Shown one piece after another: positions 1 through 8,002 of a DNA stretch of 41,353 nucleotides (within the stretch, counting starts at the first letter, position 1; each line of letters begins with the position of its first letter). The notes beneath the pieces are model-generated. The model saw nothing but the letters and a program-made list of their open reading frames with translations. It did no database searches and was not told the DNA's origin. This DNA is from Flavobacterium pokkalii. Its GTDB lineage: Bacteria; Bacteroidota; Bacteroidia; Flavobacteriales; Flavobacteriaceae. Where the stretch lies: the NCBI RefSeq assembly GCF_014596575.1, contig NZ_NASZ01000030.1:1-41353 (forward strand). The letters run 5' to 3'. Position numbers and translations under genes: made by a program.

Positions 1-1431
1 AATAATCAAGTAGTTTCTAATACCGGTTTGAAAGCGGGAACTTATACCCTAACGGCTACGGCAGCTGGTGGTAACGCAGAACAAACTTGTACGGCTACGA
101 CTACTGTAGTTATTTCTCAACCAACATCCGCTTTAAGCGCAACAGCAACAATTGTTAACAACAACAACTGTGTAGGATGCAGTAATGGTTCTATAAATCT
201 CACTGTACAAGGTGGTACTGCACCATATTCTTTCACTTGGTCTAATGGAGCAATTACAGAGGATATTTCTGGTTTACCTAAAGGCCAATATAATGTAACA
301 ATAAGTGATAAAAATAGCTGTAGCGTTACATACACTTATTATATAACTGAATCAGGAATTGAACTTCTTAAAGATGCAGTTTATGTAGATAGTAATAATG
401 ATGGAAAAACAAATATAGGAGACAATATTGTTTATAATTTTGTTGTAAAAAACACAGGAAATGTTACTTTAACAAATGTTAGTATTACTGACAATAAAGC
501 AACTGTTACAGGAGGACCAATAGCTACACTTGAAGCTGGTGCATCTGACAGCACTACATTTACTGCTACTCATGCAATCACTCAGGATGATATCAATAGA
601 GGGGTGTTTTACAATTTAGCATTAGCTAATGCTAAAGATTCTGAAAACATTAATGTTAACGATACTTCTTCAGATCCTACTCCTTGTACAATTTGTCCTA
701 AAGATCCTGAATGTACTGACTGTACTATTACGGTTTTACCTCAGACTCCAGAATTAACTGTTGACAAAACAGCAGTAGTTAATACACGTGATACAACCAG
801 CGATGTTTATACTTTTGTTGGAGATGTTATTAACTACACCATAACGGTAACCAACACAGGTAATGTTAGTATTTACAATGTTCTAGTAAAAGATCCTCTA
901 ACCGGTTTAGATACAACTAATGAACCTTTTGTTTTAAACCCAGGAGAATCCAAAGAATTTACTCAAAGTCATACAATAACCCTGGCTGATTTGCAAGTAG
1001 ATAGCATTACTAATATCGCTACCGCAAATGGTGTTACACTAGGCAACACTCCTGTTGAAGGTGAAGATAGTGTAATTGTTGAAAAAGCAGGAGTATTAGG
1101 CTGTGGAACTATCCTTGTTCACAATGCATTTACACCAAATAATGATAATATTAATGAAGTATTCAAAATCGACAACATTGATGACACACTTTGTTATCCT
1201 GAAAACTCAGTTGAAATTTACAACAGATGGGGAATATTAGTTTACGAAACTAAAGGATACAATAACGAAGATAAAGCCTTCAAAGGTTTTTCTGAAGGAA
1301 GGGTTACTGTAGATAAATCTGCAGGATTACCGGACGGTACTTATTTCTATATTCTAAACTATACCTCTGTAGGATTACAAGGTGAAATTACAGCTAAAAA
1401 ACAACAAGGATATTTATACCTAACTAGATAA
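1..1431 (+). CDS. T9SS type B-sorted SprB-like adhesin, 3' end (partial)
   Basis: The reading frame is open from the first base of the window, so this is the C-terminal ~476 residues of a longer surface protein; the true start is upstream. Counting from the TTG codon at base 28, residues ~35-108 form a SprB-type repeat (GSINLTVQGGTAPYSFTW, then YNVTISDKNSC). Residues ~112-215 and ~243-350 are two DUF11-like beta-sandwich repeats (VKNTGNVTLTNVSITD; VTNTGNVSIYNVLVKD), separated by a Cys-rich linker (CTICPKDPECTDC). The last ~105 residues (NAFTPNNDNINEVF, EIYNRWGILVYE, DGTYFYI) are the gliding-motility/T9SS type B C-terminal sorting domain. Known for the family: secreted through T9SS and held at the cell surface as motile adhesin. 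The following porP/sprF and OmpA genes are the usual partners. Start unknown; product class confident. Confidence 0.93.
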   Translation, partial: NNQVVSNTGLKAGTYTLTATAAGGNAEQTCTATTTVVISQPTSALSATATIVNNNNCVGCSNGSINLTVQGGTAPYSFTWSNGAITEDISGLPKGQYNVTISDKNSCSVTYTYYITESGIELLKDAVYVDSNNDGKTNIGDNIVYNFVVKNTGNVTLTNVSITDNKATVTGGPIATLEAGASDSTTFTATHAITQDDINRGVFYNLALANAKDSENINVNDTSSDPTPCTICPKDPECTDCTITVLPQTPELTVDKTAVVNTRDTTSDVYTFVGDVINYTITVTNTGNVSIYNVLVKDPLTGLDTTNEPFVLNPGESKEFTQSHTITLADLQVDSITNIATANGVTLGNTPVEGEDSVIVEKAGVLGCGTILVHNAFTPNNDNINEVFKIDNIDDTLCYPENSVEIYNRWGILVYETKGYNNEDKAFKGFSEGRVTVDKSAGLPDGTYFYILNYTSVGLQGEITAKKQQGYLYLTR

Positions 1432-1448
1432 GAACTCAAATCTAATTA

Positions 1449-1472
1449 CCAGAGGTTTATTTAAACCTCTGG
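1449..1472 (+). other. Intergenic hairpin between adhesin and porP
   Basis: A perfect 10-bp inverted repeat (CCAGAGGTTT, loop ATTT, AAACCTCTGG) sits 18 bases after the adhesin stop. It is not followed by a T run, so it is a poor intrinsic terminator. It could be a partial attenuator or an RNA-processing/stability hairpin that sets adhesin versus partner-protein levels. The structure is seen; the role is inferred. Confidence 0.5.
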
Positions 1473-1490
1473 TTATAAAAACCAAGTCAG

Positions 1491-2399
1491 ATGAAAACAA
1501 AAATACTACTAATCGGTTTGATGTTTGTAACATTGGTAAATTACGCACAACAGGATTCGCAATTTACTCAATACATGTACAACACTATAAATGTAAATCC
1601 CGCTTATGCCGGTTCCAGAGGTGCAATGAGTATCTTTGCCTTGCATCGTACGCAATGGGTAGGATTAGACGGAGCTCCAACTACTAATACTGTTTCCATT
1701 AACACACCTTTCAATAACAGCAGGTTAGGTTTAGGTGTTTCATTAGTTAATGATAAAATAGGACCAACACACGAAAACACTTTTTCAACAGATTTGTCCT
1801 ACACCATTCCTACATCAGAAACCATGAAACTTTCATTTGGTGTTAAAGCATCTCTGAACATGTTTGATTTAGATCCAAGCAGACTAAATCCTGATCAACA
1901 AGACCCTAAACTTTATGGTTATAATAATGAAATTTCGCCAAATATTGGAGCAGGTATTTATCTACATTCGGACAAAGCTTATGTAGGTCTTTCTATTCCT
2001 AATTTCATTCAGTCTAACCGATACGATGATAACGATGTAAAAGTTTATAAAGAAAAAATAAGTTATTATTTAATTGCCGGTTATGTGATGGATTTGAATT
2101 ACAATCTTAAATTCAAGCCAGCTTTGCTAACCAAAATGGTTCAGGGAGCTCCTTTACAAGTGGATGTTTCTGGTAACTTTATGTTTTTTGACAAATTAAC
2201 TGCCGGTATTGCTTACAGATGGAGCGCTTCGGTAAGTGCAATGGTAGGTTTTCAGGTATCTGACGCCTTATACATTGGATATGGATATGATTTAGAAACT
2301 ACGAAATTGGATAATTACAATTCTGGTTCTCATGAGGTTTTCTTGAGATATGAAATATTCAAGAAAAATAATAAAATTACAACTCCAAGATTCTTCTAA
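1491..2399 (+). CDS. PorP/SprF family type IX secretion outer-membrane protein
   Basis: 302 residues with an N-terminal signal peptide (MKTKILLIGLMFVTLVNYAQ) and the family's typical start of the mature protein: QDSQFTQYMYNTINVNPAYAGSRG. The rest alternates short hydrophobic and aromatic strands as expected for a 14-strand beta barrel, and ends in FLRYEIF before a short basic tail. In this family SprF is needed for secretion of its cognate SprB adhesin, and PorP paralogues pair with type B-sorted substrates. Its place 59 bases after an adhesin with a type B sorting domain supports a dedicated partner for that adhesin. Eleven bases separate it from the next gene, so the two are co-transcribed. 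Confidence 0.95.
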   Translation: MKTKILLIGLMFVTLVNYAQQDSQFTQYMYNTINVNPAYAGSRGAMSIFALHRTQWVGLDGAPTTNTVSINTPFNNSRLGLGVSLVNDKIGPTHENTFSTDLSYTIPTSETMKLSFGVKASLNMFDLDPSRLNPDQQDPKLYGYNNEISPNIGAGIYLHSDKAYVGLSIPNFIQSNRYDDNDVKVYKEKISYYLIAGYVMDLNYNLKFKPALLTKMVQGAPLQVDVSGNFMFFDKLTAGIAYRWSASVSAMVGFQVSDALYIGYGYDLETTKLDNYNSGSHEVFLRYEIFKKNNKITTPRFF

Positions 2400-2410
2400 A
2401 TACTACTATC

Positions 2411-4351
2411 ATGAAAAAAAATATACTCCTTTGCATAGCTGCGGTAAGTGTTTTTTCATTTAACATTTATTCCCAAAAAACCAAGTTGGCTAACGCCGAT
2501 AAAAAGTATGACAACTATGCCTACATAGATGCCATTAAAACCTACGAAAAAGTCGCCGAAAAAGGATATAAATCAGCTCCTATGTTTGAAAAAATAGGAA
2601 ATGCTTATTATTTCAATGGCGAGTTAGAAAAAGCTGTAAAATGGTATGCCGAACTTTTTGCCATGCCGGATACTACCATTGAAGCTCCTTATTACTATCG
2701 TTATGCACAATCGCTTCGCGCTATTGGTGATAACGATAAAGCGGATCAAATATTAAAAGAATTTGAAAAGATTTCTGCTAATGACAGCAGAGCAAAACTT
2801 TTCAAAGCCAACACCAATTATTTGGATGAAATTAAAGCCAATTCAGGGAGGTACAAAATAGAAAATGCGGCCATAAATTCACAATATTCTGATTATGGTT
2901 CCAGCTTTTATAACAACAAAATTGTTTTTACCTCTGCCAGAGATACCGGAAGCTTGGGACAAAGAAAACACACCTGGACCGATCAACACTTTACCAATTT
3001 ATACAGTGCTGATTTAGGTGAAGATATGAGTCCTTCAAATCCTGTAAAATTCAACAGAGATTTAAAATCTAAATTCAATGAAGCTACTCCTGTTTTTACC
3101 AAAGACGGCAAAACGGTTTACTTTACCAGAAACAATTACCTAAAAGGGAAAAAAGGTAAAAATGAAAACGGAATTACCTTAGTAAAACTTTACAAAGCAA
3201 CATTAGAAGGAGAAAATTGGACTAACATTCAACCACTTTCTTTTACAAGTGATAGTTTTAGTACCGCACATCCAACCTTAAGTCCGGACGAAAAAACCTT
3301 GTATTTTGCTTCTGATATGCCTGGCACATTAGGACTATCCGATATTTTTAAAGTACAAATTAACGAAGACGGCTCTTTTGGAACACCGGTAAATCTTGGC
3401 CCAACAATCAATACAGAAGGTCGTGAAACTTTTCCATTCGTAAGTCAGGAAAACGAACTTTACTTTGCCTCTGACGGGCATCCGGGTGTAGGTGGCTTAG
3501 ATATTTTTATGTCTAAAATTAATGATGATGGTTCATTAAACAGAGTACAAAATATCGGAATGGATGCCAATTCTCCTAAAGATGATTTTGCTTATATCAT
3601 AGATACTAAATCCAGAAAAGGATTTTTGTCATCAAACAGAGACGGAGGACAAGGTTATGATGACATTTATCAATTTTTAGAAACCAGAAAACTCATTTGC
3701 GAGCAAGAATTGTACGGAGAAATCACCGACTCAGAATCTAAAATCCCCCTTCCTAATGCCAAAGTTACTTTATTTGACAAAAGGATGAAAGTTTTAAAAA
3801 CAGTTAATGCTGACGACAAAGGTACTTACAGTTTTATGGTTGAATGTAGTAATATGTACACCGTAAGAGCTGAAAAAGAAGATTACAACACTAATGAAAA
3901 ACAAGTAAGCATTCCTTATGAAAATGGAAAAACATATTTACCTATTGCTTTAGAAAAAGACCAATGTAAAGTAACTATAGGGGATGATTTAGGAAAATGT
4001 TTTGGTATTAGAAACATTTATTTTGACTTAGATAAATCTAATATTCGAACTGAAGCAGCTTTGGATTTAGAAAAAATATTAGATGTTTTAAACCAATATC
4101 CTAACATGAAATTGGATATTCGCTCTCATACTGATAGCCGTGCTTCTTTTAAATACAATGAAGCTTTATCCGATAGAAGAGCTAAATCTACAATTGCCTG
4201 GTTAATTAAAAACGGCGTAAGTCCGGATCGTTTAACCGGAAAAGGTTATGGCGAAACCCAATTAGTAAACAGATGTTCAGATGGCGTTAAATGTACTGAA
4301 GAAGAACACCAAATGAACAGAAGAAGTGAATTTATAATTACAGCGCTTTAA
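2411..4351 (+). CDS. PorE-like OmpA family protein (TPR, PD40 propeller, regulatory and OmpA domains)
   Basis: 646 residues with signal peptide MKKNILLCIAAVSVFSFNIYSQ. Domain order: TPR-like helices ~25-140 (AIKTYEKVAEKGYKSAP, GNAYYFNGELEKAVKWYAEL); WD40-like PD40 beta propeller ~155-425 (ATPVFTKDGKTVYFTRN, HPTLSPDEKTLYFASDMPG, GGLDIFMSKI); carboxypeptidase-regulatory/CNA-B-like domain ~430-510 (GEITDSESKIPLPNAKV); OmpA domain ~530-646 (NIYFDLDKSNIR, IRSHTDSRASFKYNEALSDR) with the Asp and Arg that bind peptidoglycan diaminopimelate. This order is that of PorE, which anchors the T9SS to peptidoglycan; here it is more likely a paralogue serving the upstream adhesin/PorP pair. It is followed by a strong terminator, so it ends the adhesin transcript. 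Confidence 0.9.
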   Translation: MKKNILLCIAAVSVFSFNIYSQKTKLANADKKYDNYAYIDAIKTYEKVAEKGYKSAPMFEKIGNAYYFNGELEKAVKWYAELFAMPDTTIEAPYYYRYAQSLRAIGDNDKADQILKEFEKISANDSRAKLFKANTNYLDEIKANSGRYKIENAAINSQYSDYGSSFYNNKIVFTSARDTGSLGQRKHTWTDQHFTNLYSADLGEDMSPSNPVKFNRDLKSKFNEATPVFTKDGKTVYFTRNNYLKGKKGKNENGITLVKLYKATLEGENWTNIQPLSFTSDSFSTAHPTLSPDEKTLYFASDMPGTLGLSDIFKVQINEDGSFGTPVNLGPTINTEGRETFPFVSQENELYFASDGHPGVGGLDIFMSKINDDGSLNRVQNIGMDANSPKDDFAYIIDTKSRKGFLSSNRDGGQGYDDIYQFLETRKLICEQELYGEITDSESKIPLPNAKVTLFDKRMKVLKTVNADDKGTYSFMVECSNMYTVRAEKEDYNTNEKQVSIPYENGKTYLPIALEKDQCKVTIGDDLGKCFGIRNIYFDLDKSNIRTEAALDLEKILDVLNQYPNMKLDIRSHTDSRASFKYNEALSDRRAKSTIAWLIKNGVSPDRLTGKGYGETQLVNRCSDGVKCTEEEHQMNRRSEFIITAL

Positions 4352-4370
4352 CAGAATACTTTATTACCTA

Positions 4371-4399
4371 ACCTCGGAAAATGTTTCCGAGGTTTTTTT
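4371..4399 (+). terminator. Intrinsic terminator of the adhesin-porP-ompA unit
   Basis: Ten-base stem ACCTCGGAAA / TTTCCGAGGT with loop ATG, directly followed by a run of T. A textbook rho-independent terminator 20 bases after the OmpA gene stop. Confidence 0.9.
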
Positions 4400-4527
4400 A
4401 TCTCCAAAATTTAAACAAGTACCAACTTATAAAGTTGGAAAAACAACAATTCCATTAGTAAATATAAAACTACAAAAACTCCTTTTGGAAGTACAATTGA
4501 GCCTAAAAATCAAAAAAAGACATTGAT

Positions 4528-4561
4528 TTTGTGTAACATATACTTTTTTCTATTAAATTTA
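4528..4561 (+). promoter_or_regulatory. Possible promoter for the truncated TPR gene
   Basis: TTTG at 4528-4531 and TAAATTTA at 4554-4561, 22 bases apart, approximate the Bacteroidota -33/-7 pattern (TTTG, 17-23 bases, TAnnTTTG). One mismatch at the last base of the -7 box. The only reasonable match in the 309-base gap before the next gene. Confidence 0.35.
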
Positions 4562-4573
4562 GCGACCGTTTAT

Positions 4574-4588
4574 CGATAATTATTATCA
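4574..4588. promoter_or_regulatory. Palindromic operator-like site resembling a Fur 7-1-7 box
   Basis: CGATAATTATTATCA is a near-perfect palindrome. Against the classical Fur 7-1-7 pattern TGATAATNATTATCA it differs only in the first base. It lies 12 bases after the proposed -7 box, where a repressor would block transcription. The match may be by chance in AT-rich DNA, and Bacteroidota Fur sites are poorly defined. Confidence 0.3.
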
Positions 4589-4660
4589 ATACGGAAATTT
4601 TAAAACAAAAAAAATTACATCTAAATAAAATAGTATGGTTAAATTTTATAAAAATGTAAT

Positions 4661-5041
4661 ATGAAAGTAGCCCCAATCTTCTTTTTCATGTTAGCAGCTT
4701 TATTCAATAAAGCAAATGCTCAAAATCCAAAAGTTTACATCACTGACAAAATAAGTGATAGTTATGCTTATGTAAATGTGACCAAGACCTACGAACGTGT
4801 TGCCGAAAAAGGATACAAATCGATTGATTTATTCCAAAAACTGGGAAATGCCTTTTATGCCGACAGAAACATGGAAAAAGCCGCCCGATGGTATGGAGAA
4901 TTATTTGCAATGACAGCCGATTTAGATGCTTTATACTACAACCAATATGCGAACTCTCTTTATGCGATTGGAGAAAATGAAAAAGCAAATTCCATTTTGG
5001 AAAAATTAAGTCAAAAGACAAGTCCAACCAGAAACAAATAG
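4661..5041 (+). CDS. Truncated stand-alone paralogue of the OmpA-protein TPR domain
   Basis: 126 residues: a signal peptide (MKVAPIFFFMLAALFNKANAQ) and then only the TPR-like segment. By hand alignment about 28 of 43 residues match the TPR segment of the 646-aa OmpA protein upstream (here KTYERVAEKGYKSIDLFQK, there KTYEKVAEKGYKSAPMFEK). The propeller, regulatory and OmpA domains are missing, and the reading frame closes cleanly just after the TPRs (SQKTSPTRNK). It has its own upstream region and terminator, so it may be a functional periplasmic TPR protein that competes for or shares the partner of the full-length protein, or simply a decaying partial duplication. Expression is unproven; the kinship is clear. 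Confidence 0.75.
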   Translation: MKVAPIFFFMLAALFNKANAQNPKVYITDKISDSYAYVNVTKTYERVAEKGYKSIDLFQKLGNAFYADRNMEKAARWYGELFAMTADLDALYYNQYANSLYAIGENEKANSILEKLSQKTSPTRNK

Positions 5042-5101
5042 TTTTAACTAAAAACTACTTCTCTTTTAAAAAACACAAACCAAAATAAATTAACCAAACT
5101 T

Positions 5102-5140
5102 AAAAAGGCTATTTCTACTTTTGAAATAGCCTTTTTAAAT
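5102..5140 (+). terminator. Intrinsic terminator after the truncated TPR gene
   Basis: Fourteen-base perfect stem AAAAAGGCTATTTC / GAAATAGCCTTTTT with loop TACTTTT; the T-rich 3' arm supplies the U tract. Usable on both strands. Confidence 0.85.
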
Positions 5141-5183
5141 TAAGTTAGTCACCATTACATTTCTTTCAACTAAAAGAATAAAA

Positions 5184-5222
5184 AAGTCTGTAACTTGGGG
5201 AAATTACAGACTTTCTTTTTTA
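5184..5222. terminator. Second hairpin, likely terminator of the minus-strand CAP gene
   Basis: Eleven-base stem AAAGTCTGTAA / TTACAGACTTT, flanked by A-rich sequence on the left and T-rich on the right. On the minus strand it follows the CAP lipoprotein gene by ~60 bases and has a T run, so it probably closes that transcript; together with the preceding hairpin it insulates two convergent genes. Confidence 0.7.
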
Positions 5223-5281
5223 ATACTTAAGAAGGATAGATTTGGGGCTTATCTTTCTTTTGCATTTTCAAACCAAAAAAA

Positions 5282-5788
5282 CTAATCAATTTTTGCAAAA
5301 ATATTAGTATAATACAGTTTTCCTGTTGCTGCATCTTTTCTAATAGAAATACCAAAATGAGTATAATTACCTTCAATATTTGCTTTATGAGCAGGACTAT
5401 TTAACCAAGCGTTTACAGCAGATTGAGGACTGCTAAAGTTATAAGCGATATTTTCTCCTACCGTTTTAGCACCTAATACTTTCATAATGTTATTAGCACG
5501 ATCAACAAAACCATCATGGCTTGGGGCTTTTTGATCTATCATATAATAATCGTGCTCTTCAGATTTATAAGAAATGTGATTGATTTTTTCTAAAGGATTC
5601 AAACCAATACTAATTCTGTAATCATTAATCAATTTCAACGTTTCTAACTCATTATCAGCGTAAGTGTAATTTTCAACAATTACAGAACTTGTTGAATCAG
5701 CAGTTTCTTCTGTTGTATCTGAAGAACAAGAATTCATTGTAAATATCACTGTCAATAGTAACATTAACTTGAGTAAATTTACTTTCAT
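5282..5788 (-). CDS. CAP (SCP/PR1) domain lipoprotein
   Basis: 168 residues. A lipoprotein signal peptide ends in MNSC, with the lipidated Cys at residue 21, then an acidic Ser/Thr-rich tether. Residues ~45-168 are a bacterial CAP domain: LETLKLINDYRISIGLNPL, a first His in APSHDGF, the Glu of GENIAY, and the second His region SPAHKANIEGNYTHFGI, followed by YYTNIFAK. These are the cavity residues that bind divalent metal in CAP proteins. It is probably an outer-membrane-anchored or periplasmic protein; bacterial CAP domains have no single agreed function. It is a single-gene unit: terminators lie 3' and a ~160-base gap separates it from pdxH. Confidence 0.9.
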   Translation of the reverse strand: MKVNLLKLMLLLTVIFTMNSCSSDTTEETADSTSSVIVENYTYADNELETLKLINDYRISIGLNPLEKINHISYKSEEHDYYMIDQKAPSHDGFVDRANNIMKVLGAKTVGENIAYNFSSPQSAVNAWLNSPAHKANIEGNYTHFGISIRKDAATGKLYYTNIFAKID

Positions 5789-5947
5789 AAGCTAGTAGTT
5801 TAAGTTTAAAGTAGATGTGGGGCAAACACTTTAAATAAGTTAGTTTTTGTTTTATTTCTTACTCAAACATACAACATTTTATCGTTAAACTACAAAAAAA
5901 ATCGATGAAATACACTTTTTTTAATTAATGCAATTATTTTTCCTACA

Positions 5948-6592
5948 TTACGGTGCTAATCTTTCGATTTTCCAGGAATAATCATTTTGAACAGAATATC
6001 GAATTCGATCATGCAAACGATTAGCTCTTCCCTGCCAAAATTCAACTACCACAGGACGAACTAAATAGCCTCCCCAATGTTTTGGTCTTAGAATTTCTTT
6101 TTTATCATAAGCCGCTTCTAATTCCTTTAAATTATGCTCTAAAAATTCACGGGAAGGAATCACCTCACTCTGATTAGAAACAATTGCCCCCAGTTTACTC
6201 CCATCCGGTCGGGAATCAAAATAATTATCCGAAACCATATCTGAAGTCTTTTCGGTTATTCCTTTTATGATTACCTGACGCTCGGCAGTGTGCCAAAAAA
6301 AAGACAAACAAACATTTGGATTTTGTTCGATTGCCTTTCCTTTTTCCGAATTGTAATTGGTATAAAAAACAAAACCTTCTTCGGTGTATTTTTTCAGAAG
6401 CACTACCCTCGCCTTTGGAAATCCGTCCAGTCCAAAAGTAGAAACAGTCATCGCGTTTACTTCATTATCGCCTCCTAAGTCTTCCACTTCATGAAACCAA
6501 CGATGAAAAAGATTAATCGGGTCTTCCGGAATATTCGATTCTAATAATTCACTTTTTTCATAAGATCTTCTGTAATTACTTAAATCTTCCAT
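5948..6592 (-). CDS. pdxH: Pyridoxamine/pyridoxine 5'-phosphate oxidase
   Basis: 214 residues, the family's usual length. FMN enzyme that oxidises PNP or PMP to pyridoxal 5'-phosphate in the cytoplasm. The PNPOx C-terminal signature is intact near the end (VEFWQGRANRLHDR), and the FMN-binding strands are visible (ARVVLLKKY, GFVFYTNYNSEKG, RQVIIKG). It starts 31 bases after the rnz stop and is the likely last gene of the pyrR-pyrB-rnz-pdxH string. PLP made here would also serve the ArgD aminotransferase encoded elsewhere in the window. Confidence 0.96.
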   Translation of the reverse strand: MEDLSNYRRSYEKSELLESNIPEDPINLFHRWFHEVEDLGGDNEVNAMTVSTFGLDGFPKARVVLLKKYTEEGFVFYTNYNSEKGKAIEQNPNVCLSFFWHTAERQVIIKGITEKTSDMVSDNYFDSRPDGSKLGAIVSNQSEVIPSREFLEHNLKELEAAYDKKEILRPKHWGGYLVRPVVVEFWQGRANRLHDRIRYSVQNDYSWKIERLAP

Positions 6593-6623
6593 AATACTTT
6601 ATTTTATACTATTTAATGCTAAT

Positions 6624-7529
6624 TTATAAATCAAATGTTAGTTCGTCATCGGCTAACAAAACATTCGAAAAAACGGTTTCTGCTTCTTGCTTAAACAAAT
6701 CAATCGAATCATAACGCGTGGAATAATGCCCTAAAATAAGCTGTTTCACTTGAGCTTTTTGAGCAATTGTAGCGGCTTCAATGGCAGTGGAATGCATGGT
6801 TTTGGACGCTAAATTTTCTTCCGATTGCAAAAACGTTGCTTCGTGATACAAAACATCAGCATTCTCAATTATAGGAAGCATTGTTTCGTTATAACTCGTA
6901 TCCGAACAAAAAGCATAACTCTTTGGCTTTTCAGGATCAAAAGTCAATTCTTCGTTTGGAATAAGCGTTCCGTCTTCTAAATAAATATCTTTTCCGTTTT
7001 TGATATTTTGATAATAACAGCGTTCAATTTCATATTCCTGTACGGCGGCAATATTTAATTTTCGTTCTTCTACTTTTTCCTGAAACAAAAAACCATTGGT
7101 ATAAACGCGGTGTTTTAAAGGAATTGTTTTTACCAATACCTTATCATCTTCATAAATAACTTCTGATTCTTTATTTTCTAATTCATGAAAATGCAATCCG
7201 AAATTAGGCCAGGAATTAGACAAACGCAATTGGAGTTTGATGATTTCTTTGATTCCTTTTGGACCATAAATATGTAAATCATTATTCCGATTTAACAATG
7301 AAAAAGTAGAAATCAAACCTATTAAACCAAAAAAATGATCTCCATGTAAATGAGAAATGAAAATCTGGTTTATTTTAGAAAATTTGATTTTGTTTTTGCG
7401 AAGTTGTACCTGAGTACCTTCACCACAATCAATAAGGAAAAGACGGTTTTTAATTTCTAATACCTGCGAAGTAGGATTGGTAAGTGTACGGGGAGTTGCG
7501 GCATAACAGCCCAGAATAGTTAATTTCAA
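6624..7529 (-). CDS. rnz: Ribonuclease Z (tRNase Z, metallo-beta-lactamase fold)
   Basis: 301 residues. Zinc-dependent endonuclease that trims the 3' end of pre-tRNAs. The metal-binding HxHxDH motif is at residues 60-65 (HLHGDH); further ligands sit in the CSDTSYNE segment (Asp) and in LILGHYSTRY (His). The CGEGTQ strand before the motif is typical. The N-terminus GCYAATPR, where many homologues read GTS, matches the Bacteroidota form as I recall it. The upstream neighbour is the small STAS-like ORF, separated by an 86-base gap that carries a repeat. Confidence 0.95.
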   Translation of the reverse strand: MKLTILGCYAATPRTLTNPTSQVLEIKNRLFLIDCGEGTQVQLRKNKIKFSKINQIFISHLHGDHFFGLIGLISTFSLLNRNNDLHIYGPKGIKEIIKLQLRLSNSWPNFGLHFHELENKESEVIYEDDKVLVKTIPLKHRVYTNGFLFQEKVEERKLNIAAVQEYEIERCYYQNIKNGKDIYLEDGTLIPNEELTFDPEKPKSYAFCSDTSYNETMLPIIENADVLYHEATFLQSEENLASKTMHSTAIEAATIAQKAQVKQLILGHYSTRYDSIDLFKQEAETVFSNVLLADDELTFDL

Positions 7530-7540
7530 AGTTTATTGAG

Positions 7541-7615
7541 TTAACGGGTTATTTGCTTAATCGTTACCTGGAACATCATTCGATTAAACCCTAAACGAAT
7601 AAACAATTAAACTAT
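7541..7615. repeat. Dispersed ATTAAAC-type intergenic repeat, copy 1
   Basis: The gap between the small ORF and rnz is filled with iterations of a CGATTAAAC / AACGAATAAAC / CAATTAAAC unit, with partial complement (GCTTAATCGTTA) on its left. Similar material lies at 8941-9016, 22890-22947 and 26364-26418. Confidence 0.7.
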
Positions 7616-7951
7616 TTAAAAGCCTAAATCTCTTTCAATTTCTTCCATCTCAATGATGTCATGCGCTTCTAACAAAGAGGGAACAACAGTAAATTTTTCA
7701 GGCAATGCATTGTAATCAAAATCAGAAACCACTACCACAAATGATTTTTTGGCTTTTTTATGTTGTTTAGACAAAGGCAAAAACAATTTTAAATCATCTA
7801 CTTCCAGTTCATCCCTGTAACCTAACAAGTCAATAATAATGTTATGATTTTCAAAACTTTTATATTGATCGGTAACCTTATTTAAAAAGGAAGTAAAATC
7901 ACCCTGAGTATCTTTAATTGTAATAGTATGTTCTTTTTGATCTACTTTCAT
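7616..7951 (-). CDS. Small STAS-like protein of unknown function
   Basis: 111 residues, cytoplasmic, acidic at the C-terminus (MEEIERDLGF). The pattern of alternating strands and helices (HTITIKD, NIIIDLLGYRDELEVDDLKLFLPLSKQHKKAKKSF cut by a loop, then VVVVSDFDYNALPEKFTVVPSLLEAHDII) is like an anti-sigma-antagonist/STAS fold, and I recall homologues next to rnz in flavobacteria. It lies 51 bases after pyrB and before rnz on the same strand. No catalytic motif is visible, so its job is unknown; the conserved neighbour suggests an RNase Z-related or purely structural role. Confidence 0.75.
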   Translation of the reverse strand: MKVDQKEHTITIKDTQGDFTSFLNKVTDQYKSFENHNIIIDLLGYRDELEVDDLKLFLPLSKQHKKAKKSFVVVVSDFDYNALPEKFTVVPSLLEAHDIIEMEEIERDLGF

Positions 7952-8002
7952 GATGCCTAATTTTAAGATTACAAGAATCTAAAGTTACTAAGATTTTTTT
8001 AC

